Below, piece after piece: positions 1-7,280 of a DNA stretch of 12,140 nucleotides. The notes beneath the pieces were generated by a model. The model saw only the letters and a program-made list of their open reading frames with translations, did no database searches and was not told the origin of the DNA. The stretch is taken from assembly GCA_964397555.1 (NCBI GenBank), contig CAYNJF010000062.1, forward strand, positions 1-12,140, given 5' to 3'. The DNA comes from CAYNJF01 sp964397555. Its GTDB lineage: Bacteria; Pseudomonadota; Gammaproteobacteria; Berkiellales; Berkiellaceae. How positions within the stretch are numbered: position 1 is the first letter of the stretch; every line of letters starts with the position of its first letter. Made by a program: the position numbers and the translations under genes.

Positions 1-770
1 ATGGCTGATGATACTTCCACACTTGAGTGATCATTATAGATTCGAATCCGAGACTGTTTGGTATAAATATCCATTTCGAAATGAGTAAAACATCTTTCAT
101 CCAAGTGCTGCAGTATGATGTTACGGCTATTTTCAGTCGTCAAGGAGAGACTAATACTCGGGTCGCAGCTTTCATGGTCTTGCGTATGATCAAGTATCTT
201 ATACGAGGTTATGGGCCCAAAGAACCAATAGATTAAATCAAGTGCGTGACACCCATTATGCCTTAACCCTTTGGCATAATAAAAATGCGTACTAACATGC
301 CCTTCTTTTGACAATCTGTTTTTTAGTTCATGATAAAAAGGGATAAATCGTCTTGAATAATTTGGTACGAGCAAGCAATTTCGCTGTTCGAATAATCGAA
401 CTATCCGATTTGTTTCAATCGGATCTAAAGTCATTGGTTTTTCAACAATGACACAGCGAGGATTAAGCTCGAGCGCGTCTATTAAATGTTGTTCATGATG
501 ATAATCCGGTGAGCTAACGATGACGACCTCAGCTCTGGCCGCTTCTCCCAAAGACTGAACACTTGGAGATACGGCACAACCCCAATGATTTTTTGCCATA
601 CGGCCACGTTCAACATCAGGCTCAATGATTGCACATAGCTCAAAGCTCTTATGAGATGATACCGCCTTTGCGTGAGACTCATGCCCACTCTGGGTACCAG
701 CTCCCATGACGCCCGCACCCACAATCACGGTTTTCCACTTAGGCTTCGACTGGGTCTTTTTGTCGTACAT
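1..770 (-). CDS. Gfo/Idh/MocA-family sugar oxidoreductase, C-terminus beyond the left edge
   Basis: This is an NAD(P)-dependent oxidoreductase of the GFO/IDH/MocA family, which oxidises or reduces sugars or nucleotide sugars in the cytoplasm. The frame is open for 256 codons and leaves the window without a stop, so the gene is partial. After a short basic leader the Rossmann motif GAGVMGAG lies at residues 18-25. A second strand ends VVIVSSPDYHHE (82-93), the family's VEKP motif is at 109-112, and HNGCHALDL (171-179) corresponds to the family's catalytic His/Asp region. The ATG start at 770 lies inside the end of the cytidylyltransferase gene (32-base overlap). I see no good ribosome-binding site before it, so it may be translated by coupling. 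GTG codons near residues 15 and 17 are unlikely starts because they would remove part of the Rossmann fold. The substrate is unknown; the setting suggests a surface-glycan sugar. Confidence 0.85.
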   Translation of the reverse strand, partial: MYDKKTQSKPKWKTVIVGAGVMGAGTQSGHESHAKAVSSHKSFELCAIIEPDVERGRMAKNHWGCAVSPSVQSLGEAARAEVVIVSSPDYHHEQHLIDALELNPRCVIVEKPMTLDPIETNRIVRLFEQRNCLLVPNYSRRFIPFYHELKNRLSKEGHVSTHFYYAKGLRHNGCHALDLIYWFFGPITSYKILDHTQDHESCDPSISLSLTTENSRNIILQHLDERCFTHFEMDIYTKQSRIRIYNDHSSVEVSSA

Positions 771-1482
771 CAGCATTCACATCCAATAGATGGGGGTGTT
801 TATGGAATAACTCAGCCAGTTGATTTGCATCCCAGTCATTTCCACCAAGATGTTCAAATATGTGTTGCATTAATTGATAATCCTTCGGCTCATCTACGGT
901 CAGTCTTACGTCAGACAATTCGTTGGGGAAGGTGCTTTTTACAGACTCGATGTGGAACTCATCTGGGTGAGTGTAAAGGTAGTAACTGCCATGGATGAGG
1001 TCAATGGGATCATGGGTTTTCTCTCTTACCTGCTTGATTGCCTCAAAGGTAAATGCTCGTACATCTAACCCACAGGGCACGTTATGAAAATGATTTCCAA
1101 CATAATCAACGTTCGTATGCAGCCAAGCATTGATGACTTCATCAACCAAATGAGGGTCTATGCATGGGTTATCGCCAGTAGCCTGAACAATCAAATCAGG
1201 ATGCCAAGGCGACGCCGCCTCGATGATTCGCTCTAAGACATTATCCACACTCCCACGATGGTAAGCTACATCATTTCGTTTACAAAAATTAACAATGGCA
1301 TCGTCTTGTGAGGATACCGTCGTTGCAATGATGACTTTTGAAATAAACTGACTTCGCTCGAGTCTTTGGATGATATGCCACAGCATTTCTTGACCTAACA
1401 GAGGCAAAAGGACTTTTCCAGGTAGTCGTGTGGAGCTCATTCTGGCTTCAACGGTGGTAATCACCTTAGGCTTGCTGATCAT
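739..1482 (-). CDS. SpsF-type cytidylyltransferase (CMP/CDP-sugar activating enzyme)
   Basis: This 247-residue protein has the nucleotidyltransferase fold of the SpsF/acylneuraminate cytidylyltransferase group, which uses CTP to activate sugars for transfer. The N-terminal nucleotide-binding motif ARMSSTRLPGKVL runs from residue 13 to 25, closer to SpsF and KdsB-like enzymes than to the RSGSKG form of classical NeuA. Metal and sugar-binding signatures follow: RGSVDNVLER (76-85), ATGDNPCID (101-109) and LTVDEP (194-199). The length is normal for the family. The start codon overlaps the upstream amidotransferase stop as ATGA, and an AAGGAA Shine-Dalgarno lies 8 bases before it, inside the amidotransferase's last codons. 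Its 3' end overlaps the oxidoreductase gene. No nonulosonate synthase (NeuB-like) is in the window, so whether the product is a CMP-nonulosonate or another CMP/CDP sugar is open. Confidence 0.85.
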   Translation of the reverse strand: MISKPKVITTVEARMSSTRLPGKVLLPLLGQEMLWHIIQRLERSQFISKVIIATTVSSQDDAIVNFCKRNDVAYHRGSVDNVLERIIEAASPWHPDLIVQATGDNPCIDPHLVDEVINAWLHTNVDYVGNHFHNVPCGLDVRAFTFEAIKQVREKTHDPIDLIHGSYYLYTHPDEFHIESVKSTFPNELSDVRLTVDEPKDYQLMQHIFEHLGGNDWDANQLAELFHKHPHLLDVNADVRQKDPVEA

Positions 1483-2732
1483 ACCATCACTTCCTTGCCG
1501 GCTTTAACCGAGCTGCTCGCCCACCCTCTTGGTAAGAGCTGAGATTGCTCAGGAGTGTAGTCCTCTTTAGTATCCACATACGAAATAAAAGATTCAGCCT
1601 TCGAGACTTGATCTGATTTTCGCTGAAAGAGTAGCGTCTCCATATCCAGTTTATGCGCACTGCCAAGCTTATGAAACAATAGTTTCTCAAACTCATGAAC
1701 ACTCATGTCAAGCCACTCAAGTAAAAGCTTCATATTCGTTGGATGCGCATACTGATATTCTTCAATGATCGATAATCCTTGCGCCTGATTAAGCCTGTTT
1801 AACCTTATCTCACGACAAACATGATCAGTAACCTTAGAATAGCCATGCTTTATCCATTTAATGATGTCATGGGCGTTGTGATAGTGCAGACAATGAATAT
1901 CATGGTAGGTATCAAAAGTTCGACTCTGCTTAGACGTCATGTAACCATAAGTATCGATCATCTTTTCATGCTGTGTTTTGCTGTCCCATCGAATATAATT
2001 ATTAAGATAAATGCCCCTTACACCATGTTTTGCAATGGTTGCATCGTCGGGATAAAACAGCGATGAAAGATAGGCCTCATCCAGATGTGGCGCTTTATCG
2101 ACCAACGATTCAGCATCATACCCCATCAGATCATGCTCGGTACGATATCGCCGTGTCATCTCCACTTCATCATGATGAGAAAACATCCCTACTTGATCAA
2201 TGCCTTGATGAGCTCCCCAAATAATAAGTGGGATTTTCATACGTGTTGCTAATTGCACAGGTAGTACCGTATGACCGGCTAAAAAATGCCAATGGAAACT
2301 ACCAAAAAGAGTAAAGGTAGCCCGTGAGATTTTTCTGACTTTTTCAGGTTCAGGTGTCCACGTAAATAAATCACAACCCAAACGAGTACGAAGTCGTTCA
2401 AGATTGGCGATGCCAATTTTACTGTTGTACAGTCGATTATAACTGACAAGCAGCGGGTTCATCCCCAAAAGATGCTTGACAACATGAACCGTAAAAAAGC
2501 TGTCTTGCCCACCTGACACAGGCACAATGCAATCGTATTGACCTTGCTCGATGTAAGGCTTGACTATTGTTTTTAGTCTTTCAAATTTGCTTGTCCAATC
2601 GGTGTTGTCTTTTTCTTCATGAATTTGACAACCAGTACACAGACCATCATGAAATGCTAGGCCTAAAGGGTGAGCACTTGTGTAGCAGCATCGTTTGCAT
2701 GCAATGATTTCATCGCCCTTAGCTTGACTCAT
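1479..2732 (-). CDS. N-acetyl sugar amidotransferase (WbpG/PseA-like), copy 1
   Basis: This is a 417-residue member of the LPS/pseudaminic-acid amidotransferase family. Known relatives use ATP and ammonia to change an acetamido group on a sugar into an acetamidino group. The N-terminus has a likely zinc-binding pair, CKRC (12-15) and CTGC (32-35). It is followed by the PP-loop SGGQDS (73-78), the ATP-pyrophosphatase signature. The loop has Gln where the neighbouring paralogue has Lys. The N-terminus carries about ten extra residues compared with the paralogue and the protein is somewhat longer than typical WbpG. The ATG overlaps the upstream gene's stop by 4 bases (ATGA) and has an AAGGAG site 9 bases upstream. 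Family members often rely on HisH/HisF-like partners for ammonia; none is present here. Function is assigned by family; the sugar is unknown. Confidence 0.85.
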   Translation of the reverse strand: MSQAKGDEIIACKRCCYTSAHPLGLAFHDGLCTGCQIHEEKDNTDWTSKFERLKTIVKPYIEQGQYDCIVPVSGGQDSFFTVHVVKHLLGMNPLLVSYNRLYNSKIGIANLERLRTRLGCDLFTWTPEPEKVRKISRATFTLFGSFHWHFLAGHTVLPVQLATRMKIPLIIWGAHQGIDQVGMFSHHDEVEMTRRYRTEHDLMGYDAESLVDKAPHLDEAYLSSLFYPDDATIAKHGVRGIYLNNYIRWDSKTQHEKMIDTYGYMTSKQSRTFDTYHDIHCLHYHNAHDIIKWIKHGYSKVTDHVCREIRLNRLNQAQGLSIIEEYQYAHPTNMKLLLEWLDMSVHEFEKLLFHKLGSAHKLDMETLLFQRKSDQVSKAESFISYVDTKEDYTPEQSQLLPRGWASSSVKAGKEVMV

Positions 2733-3913
2733 ACCGCTAAACTCCTTTTTCGAGTGTCGAGTCGACGAATAATTGCTTCAACTGGTTCTACCCCTTTTGT
2801 ATCCACTTGCTCCCAGATGGGCTCTTGCAATGACCAGAGTGGTCCATCTGGCTGCCAACATTCACCTCGATAGCGATCCGCTGAGCGCCAAAACTCTTCC
2901 ACAGAAAGATTGATCCAATCGCAATACGACTTTACGTAGCGTTCATGACAGCGACCATCTAAATGGCGAACAAGCACCGCGGCCTCTTCACGCGAGATCC
3001 TCCCGTCTCGAACATCGTAGCAAGAAAACTCAGTTGTGTTGCCAAAGCCAAATTTAAGGTGCTTTAACATCGAGTTGACAATACCACCGTATTCACTATC
3101 GAGAGAATTATGCTTATAGTGAATCCCGATGTCTTCATAGGGTGCATCAATGCACTGCATTCCGTTTTCAATGGCATAAATCCCATTATGCCAACCCGAC
3201 CAGTTCATGTAGTATCCCATAAAGACACCTTTTCCTCCCCAAGCTTGAAACTCTTGTTCGCTTGGAAATTGATATTGAATCAAGTCTTTTCGTCGAATAC
3301 CGTCTGATAACCAAATATCGATGCCATCCCCACCGAGGGTGTGGTTGTTTCTTATTGTAGTAGCATCCCAGCCTTCTCCTGAGTTTGTATCTCCTGCTTC
3401 CAGCGCAGGGTTTTCACCAAATAAGACCAGAGGGATATCATAAGTCATGGCCATCCGAAAGGGGATCGGAAAAAGAGCCATTTCTGCATACTTATGAACA
3501 TTGCCGTAATTCAAAAAAGAAGCCTTCGATAATTGTTGAGCAATTTGAGGGTTAGGCTGCATGCTTATTAGGTTAAAACCCAGACTGACTAAATTTTCAA
3601 TATTTTGACGCCCAACCTGAGTACCATCAGAGCTGACAAACTGCACAAGTAAGGGTTCCATACCCAACTTCTCTCGAACCATCATGGCTTGCCAAGTGCT
3701 GTCTTTCCCACCACTGACACCCAGCACACAATCCCAAGGGCCTCTTGACGTCTTTTTCGCCCATCGAACGACTTCTTTAAATTCGTCTAAGCGGGCATCC
3801 CAGTTGATGGTCTTCTTTTGTTCGTGCCAATGACAAGCACTGCAAATACCATCTTTATCTAGCTTGAGCCCAGGTCTAGTGGTTGGCATTATGCAACGTT
3901 GACAGTATTGCAT
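2729..3913 (-). CDS. N-acetyl sugar amidotransferase (WbpG/PseA-like), copy 2
   Basis: This 394-residue protein matches the family of sugar amidotransferases that includes WbpG and PseA. The canonical N-terminus reads YCQRCIMPTTRPG, with Cys4/Cys7 paired with CSAC at 24-27, a likely zinc site. The ATP-binding PP-loop SGGKDS is at 67-72. The predicted role is ATP-dependent formation of an acetamidino group on an amino-sugar precursor in the cytoplasm. It is the more canonical of the two adjacent copies; beyond the N-terminal Cys motifs and PP-loop the two sequences differ widely, so this is not a recent duplication. The start overlaps the end of the 663-residue upstream gene by 25 bases and has an AAGGAG site 5 bases before the ATG. 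Its stop overlaps the next gene's ATG. An amide donor subunit is not encoded in this window. Confidence 0.88.
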   Translation of the reverse strand: MQYCQRCIMPTTRPGLKLDKDGICSACHWHEQKKTINWDARLDEFKEVVRWAKKTSRGPWDCVLGVSGGKDSTWQAMMVREKLGMEPLLVQFVSSDGTQVGRQNIENLVSLGFNLISMQPNPQIAQQLSKASFLNYGNVHKYAEMALFPIPFRMAMTYDIPLVLFGENPALEAGDTNSGEGWDATTIRNNHTLGGDGIDIWLSDGIRRKDLIQYQFPSEQEFQAWGGKGVFMGYYMNWSGWHNGIYAIENGMQCIDAPYEDIGIHYKHNSLDSEYGGIVNSMLKHLKFGFGNTTEFSCYDVRDGRISREEAAVLVRHLDGRCHERYVKSYCDWINLSVEEFWRSADRYRGECWQPDGPLWSLQEPIWEQVDTKGVEPVEAIIRRLDTRKRSLAV

Positions 3914-5880
3914 GAGTGCTCCTTTTCAAATTCTTGAGCTGATAAAAGTATAAGTCGCTTAATCATAGGAGAATGACGTTCCTGGGTCTGTCCTTTATAG
4001 TTGATCCGTATCGTATCTCCATGAATCATCACTTGCATCACATCATGATTCAAATGGATATCAAACCCCTTATCTTGCTGCACCTTAATAAGGTAGTCTT
4101 GTGAGTCGCTGATGTTTAATAGTTTCAAGATCATGGCTCGAAGCGATTGTTTTAAAGCATCCTCTTCTTGTTCATGCTTTGTCGAATCGAGATTCTGCAT
4201 CGTCAACTCTGAGGCATGAGCGCCATCAACAAGCACCGACTCAATAAACTTGGTGTGCTGGGGAAGCTTGAAGGGTGGTAACTGAGTAAAATCATGTTCG
4301 GGTGCCATGTCATGAACATCCACAGCATGTGAAAAACGAGCAATATGATGCCAACGAAACGCCGCTTTTATCGTATCTAATGTTTGAGTTGTTGTGCATA
4401 ACCGCTCAATCAGACTGAAATAGCTTTGAGGCTCATTTGCCCAATGCACAAACGTGTTGTAAGGATAAGGGCAGTATGGAAACGCGGCTAAAACTGGGAC
4501 GCCTAGCCTGCCAAGCTCTAGGCCGACAGAAGTCCAAGCAATTAAGACAAGATGGGCCAACTCGCCAAGATCGTAACTGGAGGTCTTATCCTCAGGCCAT
4601 ATGACTGTGGCATTGTTGTATTCCCCACCTAAAGCTTCACGCAGCTGTTTTAAGTGCTCTGAGGTTTTTTTTTCATAGACGTCAAACGCTTCTCGAGGAT
4701 GTATTCGCACCACCAGATGATAATTATCACTTCTTTCCACAAAATCAACAAGCTGTTTTAACCAGGCAATTTGGCTCTTAAAGGGTCCTTGTGAGGGGAT
4801 ATTTTTGACTTTAATACCGCTGTATTGGATCTGGGTCGAAAGTGCCTCATCCAAACTGCTCGTATAAGCCACAATCAGCTTTTTCGAACTATCAATGTTG
4901 AGCTTTTTAAGTAAAGCGTGTGAATCATTTGTTTTTGAGGGGGAGTAAAGGGTAAAGCCAGTCCCAGTAAAGCGAAACATCACATCATTCGCAATGGCTT
5001 TTACCGTTGCCTTTGGCAAAGGAATGTCTTTCCATTTTGGCCATTGTTCCAATCGCCAAAATTGATCATTGGTAGAAAGAGGCCCCATCATAGTAATCTT
5101 ATGACGTTGAACATCGGTAAGCAGGGCATGGGATAAGTTGGTTACAGGGATCTTACTCCTCATGCATCCTTTAACAACCCCTAACACATTCCCGTAATCA
5201 CCAAAGAAAGTAACTCGTGCTATCGGGGTTAGGACTCTCAAAGCTTTCAATGCCAAGTACTGGAGTGCTGATGAATAAGCGTGCTCTCTTACAAGGATTA
5301 GCTGCTCTTTGGATAAGTTCTCCGTCGTGCATAATTTATGCTGGCGTACAATCTCACCAAGCCCAATCATGCCAAATCCAATGTCATCAAATTCAAAGGT
5401 TGAAATGGGCTGATCGTGCTTGTTCATAGCCTTGGTGAGAGCATTTAAATCATCAACAGACACAAGCTCGGACAATGAGATATATGGAAGTTGATAACTC
5501 TTGAAGTGAGATAATCCAGACTGCCGGCACTCCATGCACAACCTTTCTCTTGATTTTGATTGCAACGCATGAGGCAAATTAACACCATCCATAATGGTGC
5601 ATCGAGACAGCTCCCCTTTACAGTGGATCATCAAGACTCGATGTCCCCTAGATTGTAAGGTCTTGGCTAGAATGCACTGTGAGATCGTATGGTATTTTAA
5701 AAGCGCATCATGTGTCCAAAAAACATAGACCGGTTCTTGATTGTAATGTTTAATCCGCTCCCTAGTTGCCATCAACTGCTTACTATCAATGGTTTTGAGT
5801 TTTAAATAGCCATCATAGATCACTGGGACAAACCGTTTCATCCCACTCACCAGTTTTTGTTTTATTTTATTGCTTTCCAT
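3889..5880 (-). CDS. Large glycosyltransferase-like protein (capsule-synthesis/GT-B type), function unassigned
   Basis: I do not recognise a named protein. The 663-residue product looks soluble. The C-terminal half resembles the nucleotide-sugar-binding half of capsule-synthesis and related GT-B enzymes: VVRIHPRE (390-397), then SSYDLGELAHLVLIAWTSVG (434-453), GLELG and VPVLAAF (461-467). This pattern of HP, YDL, a buried strand, a Thr-Ser turn and an invariant Glu is usual for such transferases. The N-terminal part begins with a strand and a helix (VYVFWTHDALLKYHT, then AKTLQSRGHRVLMIH at 72-86), as in a first Rossmann-like domain. It contains a CMEC pair (115-118) that could hold a metal. 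A charged tail of about 100 residues follows the GT-like part. The gene lies 8 bases after the sulfotransferase stop with a poor ribosome-binding site. Likely role: transfer of a sugar during glycan assembly. A different transferase or decorating activity is possible. Confidence 0.6.
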   Translation of the reverse strand: MESNKIKQKLVSGMKRFVPVIYDGYLKLKTIDSKQLMATRERIKHYNQEPVYVFWTHDALLKYHTISQCILAKTLQSRGHRVLMIHCKGELSRCTIMDGVNLPHALQSKSRERLCMECRQSGLSHFKSYQLPYISLSELVSVDDLNALTKAMNKHDQPISTFEFDDIGFGMIGLGEIVRQHKLCTTENLSKEQLILVREHAYSSALQYLALKALRVLTPIARVTFFGDYGNVLGVVKGCMRSKIPVTNLSHALLTDVQRHKITMMGPLSTNDQFWRLEQWPKWKDIPLPKATVKAIANDVMFRFTGTGFTLYSPSKTNDSHALLKKLNIDSSKKLIVAYTSSLDEALSTQIQYSGIKVKNIPSQGPFKSQIAWLKQLVDFVERSDNYHLVVRIHPREAFDVYEKKTSEHLKQLREALGGEYNNATVIWPEDKTSSYDLGELAHLVLIAWTSVGLELGRLGVPVLAAFPYCPYPYNTFVHWANEPQSYFSLIERLCTTTQTLDTIKAAFRWHHIARFSHAVDVHDMAPEHDFTQLPPFKLPQHTKFIESVLVDGAHASELTMQNLDSTKHEQEEDALKQSLRAMILKLLNISDSQDYLIKVQQDKGFDIHLNHDVMQVMIHGDTIRINYKGQTQERHSPMIKRLILLSAQEFEKEHSCNTVNVA

Positions 5881-5888
5881 ACGTCTGT

Positions 5889-7280
5889 CTACTCGGGGAC
5901 TTGTGTTCCGGGCTGCACTTTGACATCTGTCTTTAAAGGTTTGATAGACTTAAACACACCGGATGAATTTAGCAAGGTATAAAACTGTATCCTTGAAAGG
6001 ACATAGAACGGGGCAAACGTGAGTCCATAAAACCACCTTTGGAGTCTATCCTGAACACTGACATCCCCAAAAAACAACCAACGAAACGTTGGTGTTTCAC
6101 CTTCAAACGGCCCCAATGCTTGCTTGAAAAACAGCTTATTGGTTGACTTCTCAACGGGAAACAAGGGTGAATAGCCGTGTTGTTTCATTTCATCTTGGAA
6201 TAAATATTCAATAATCTTGATTTCACGCTGATTGAGTTTTGTCTGCCAACGCTTAGTGACGTATTCGTTTGGGCCTGCACTCTTGATCGAAACTGATTCT
6301 TTATCATTCTTCAAAAGTCCACTTGTGTTTGGCTGATATCGAGTGTTGTATGCGCCGGTACCTGCCCAAGGTTGACCTAGGATCATAGGGTGAAAATCAC
6401 CTTGCTCCCATCTTGGTGTCAGGCCGACCCCTAACCAAGAGCATAGATGATTCATTGTCTTTAAAAAATGAAGATTCATGTCCTCATTTTTAACCGTTAG
6501 AAACAATCGCCGATAGGTTCTTTTCTTATTTTCAATAGTCTTTGCGCTCACGGCCAAGTATAAAAGCCAGTATAAATACACACTGCCCGTATCAGGTTTG
6601 AAGTCTCGACGTAGCAACTGCTTAAGTCTGAGCAAGTAATTGCCTGGCTTGAGGGCATACATGTTTTTTAGGGAGTTCACAAATTGATGCCTAGGTGACG
6701 CAAACGTTGCGCGAGGATCACGCACCAAACTAATCAGCCGAGGGGTTTTAAAATCCTCTACCATACAGTCAATGACTTTCCCTGAAAACCCATCTAACAC
6801 GTGTTCTGTTCTAAGGCTCACAGCATCAGAAACAAGCACGTACTCAAAATGGCTTAGTTCTTTACCCATGGCCAAGGCATAGATAATAAAAGGAAGCGTG
6901 ATTAGATCTTTTCTTGTGATTTGATTTATTTGATGAAAGTAAAGATCGGTCATCTCTTTTATTTTGGATTCTGGAACAGAGATGTCCTGCGCTCCCATAC
7001 GATATCGAAGCTGAATGTTCGGTTCATGGCTGGCATGATACAACAAGCGAAAATAACTCGTGTTCGTTAAAAAGTCTTTTGCCTTAGTTGCTTCGATCAC
7101 GGTCTCGTCACCAAACTCACCTAACACATAAGAGTAGGAATAGTGCATCAATGGGCAAGCAAGGACATTCGGATGGTCATCAAAACTTGTCAAGAAAAAC
7201 GCATTACCTCCTCGTCCTGAGTGATCCATCACCGCGCACAACTGAACACGGTCTAGCGTTGACTTGATTAAATCGAGCAT
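5889..7280 (-). CDS. Sulfotransferase-family protein
   Basis: This 463-residue protein has the two hallmarks of PAPS-dependent sulfotransferases. A 5'-phosphosulfate loop is near the N-terminus (DHSGRGGNAFFL, 19-30, followed by DDHPNVLACP as in the usual loop-helix-HP arrangement). A 3'-phosphate-binding motif, LVRDPRATFASP (185-196), carries Arg187 and Ser195 at the expected spacing. The likely reaction is transfer of sulfate from PAPS to a hydroxyl or amine of a sugar. The protein is longer than simple bacterial sulfotransferases, with a C-terminal extension beyond about residue 390 that I cannot assign. It starts 13 bases inside the end of the aminotransferase gene with a GGAAGA site just upstream of ATG. 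Its place between an aminotransferase and a glycosyltransferase-like gene suggests that the glycan is sulfated. The acceptor is unknown, and loss of sulfotransferase activity cannot be excluded without a structural comparison. Confidence 0.7.
   Translation of the reverse strand: MLDLIKSTLDRVQLCAVMDHSGRGGNAFFLTSFDDHPNVLACPLMHYSYSYVLGEFGDETVIEATKAKDFLTNTSYFRLLYHASHEPNIQLRYRMGAQDISVPESKIKEMTDLYFHQINQITRKDLITLPFIIYALAMGKELSHFEYVLVSDAVSLRTEHVLDGFSGKVIDCMVEDFKTPRLISLVRDPRATFASPRHQFVNSLKNMYALKPGNYLLRLKQLLRRDFKPDTGSVYLYWLLYLAVSAKTIENKKRTYRRLFLTVKNEDMNLHFLKTMNHLCSWLGVGLTPRWEQGDFHPMILGQPWAGTGAYNTRYQPNTSGLLKNDKESVSIKSAGPNEYVTKRWQTKLNQREIKIIEYLFQDEMKQHGYSPLFPVEKSTNKLFFKQALGPFEGETPTFRWLFFGDVSVQDRLQRWFYGLTFAPFYVLSRIQFYTLLNSSGVFKSIKPLKTDVKVQPGTQVPE

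Noticed and set aside
27..236. A 69-codon plus-strand frame at the left edge.
   Set aside because: It is antisense to the open frame of the Gfo/Idh/MocA oxidoreductase, whose translation is continuous through this stretch.
482..998. Open frames of 80 to 108 codons on both strands within the oxidoreductase and cytidylyltransferase region.
   Set aside because: They overlap genes with clear family motifs, have no recognisable motifs or ribosome-binding sites and read as shifted or antisense copies of those genes.
1479..3913. The two amidotransferases as one gene split by a frameshift or as a recent duplication.
   Set aside because: Each has its own full N-terminal Cys motifs, PP-loop and normal length, and their sequences differ widely.
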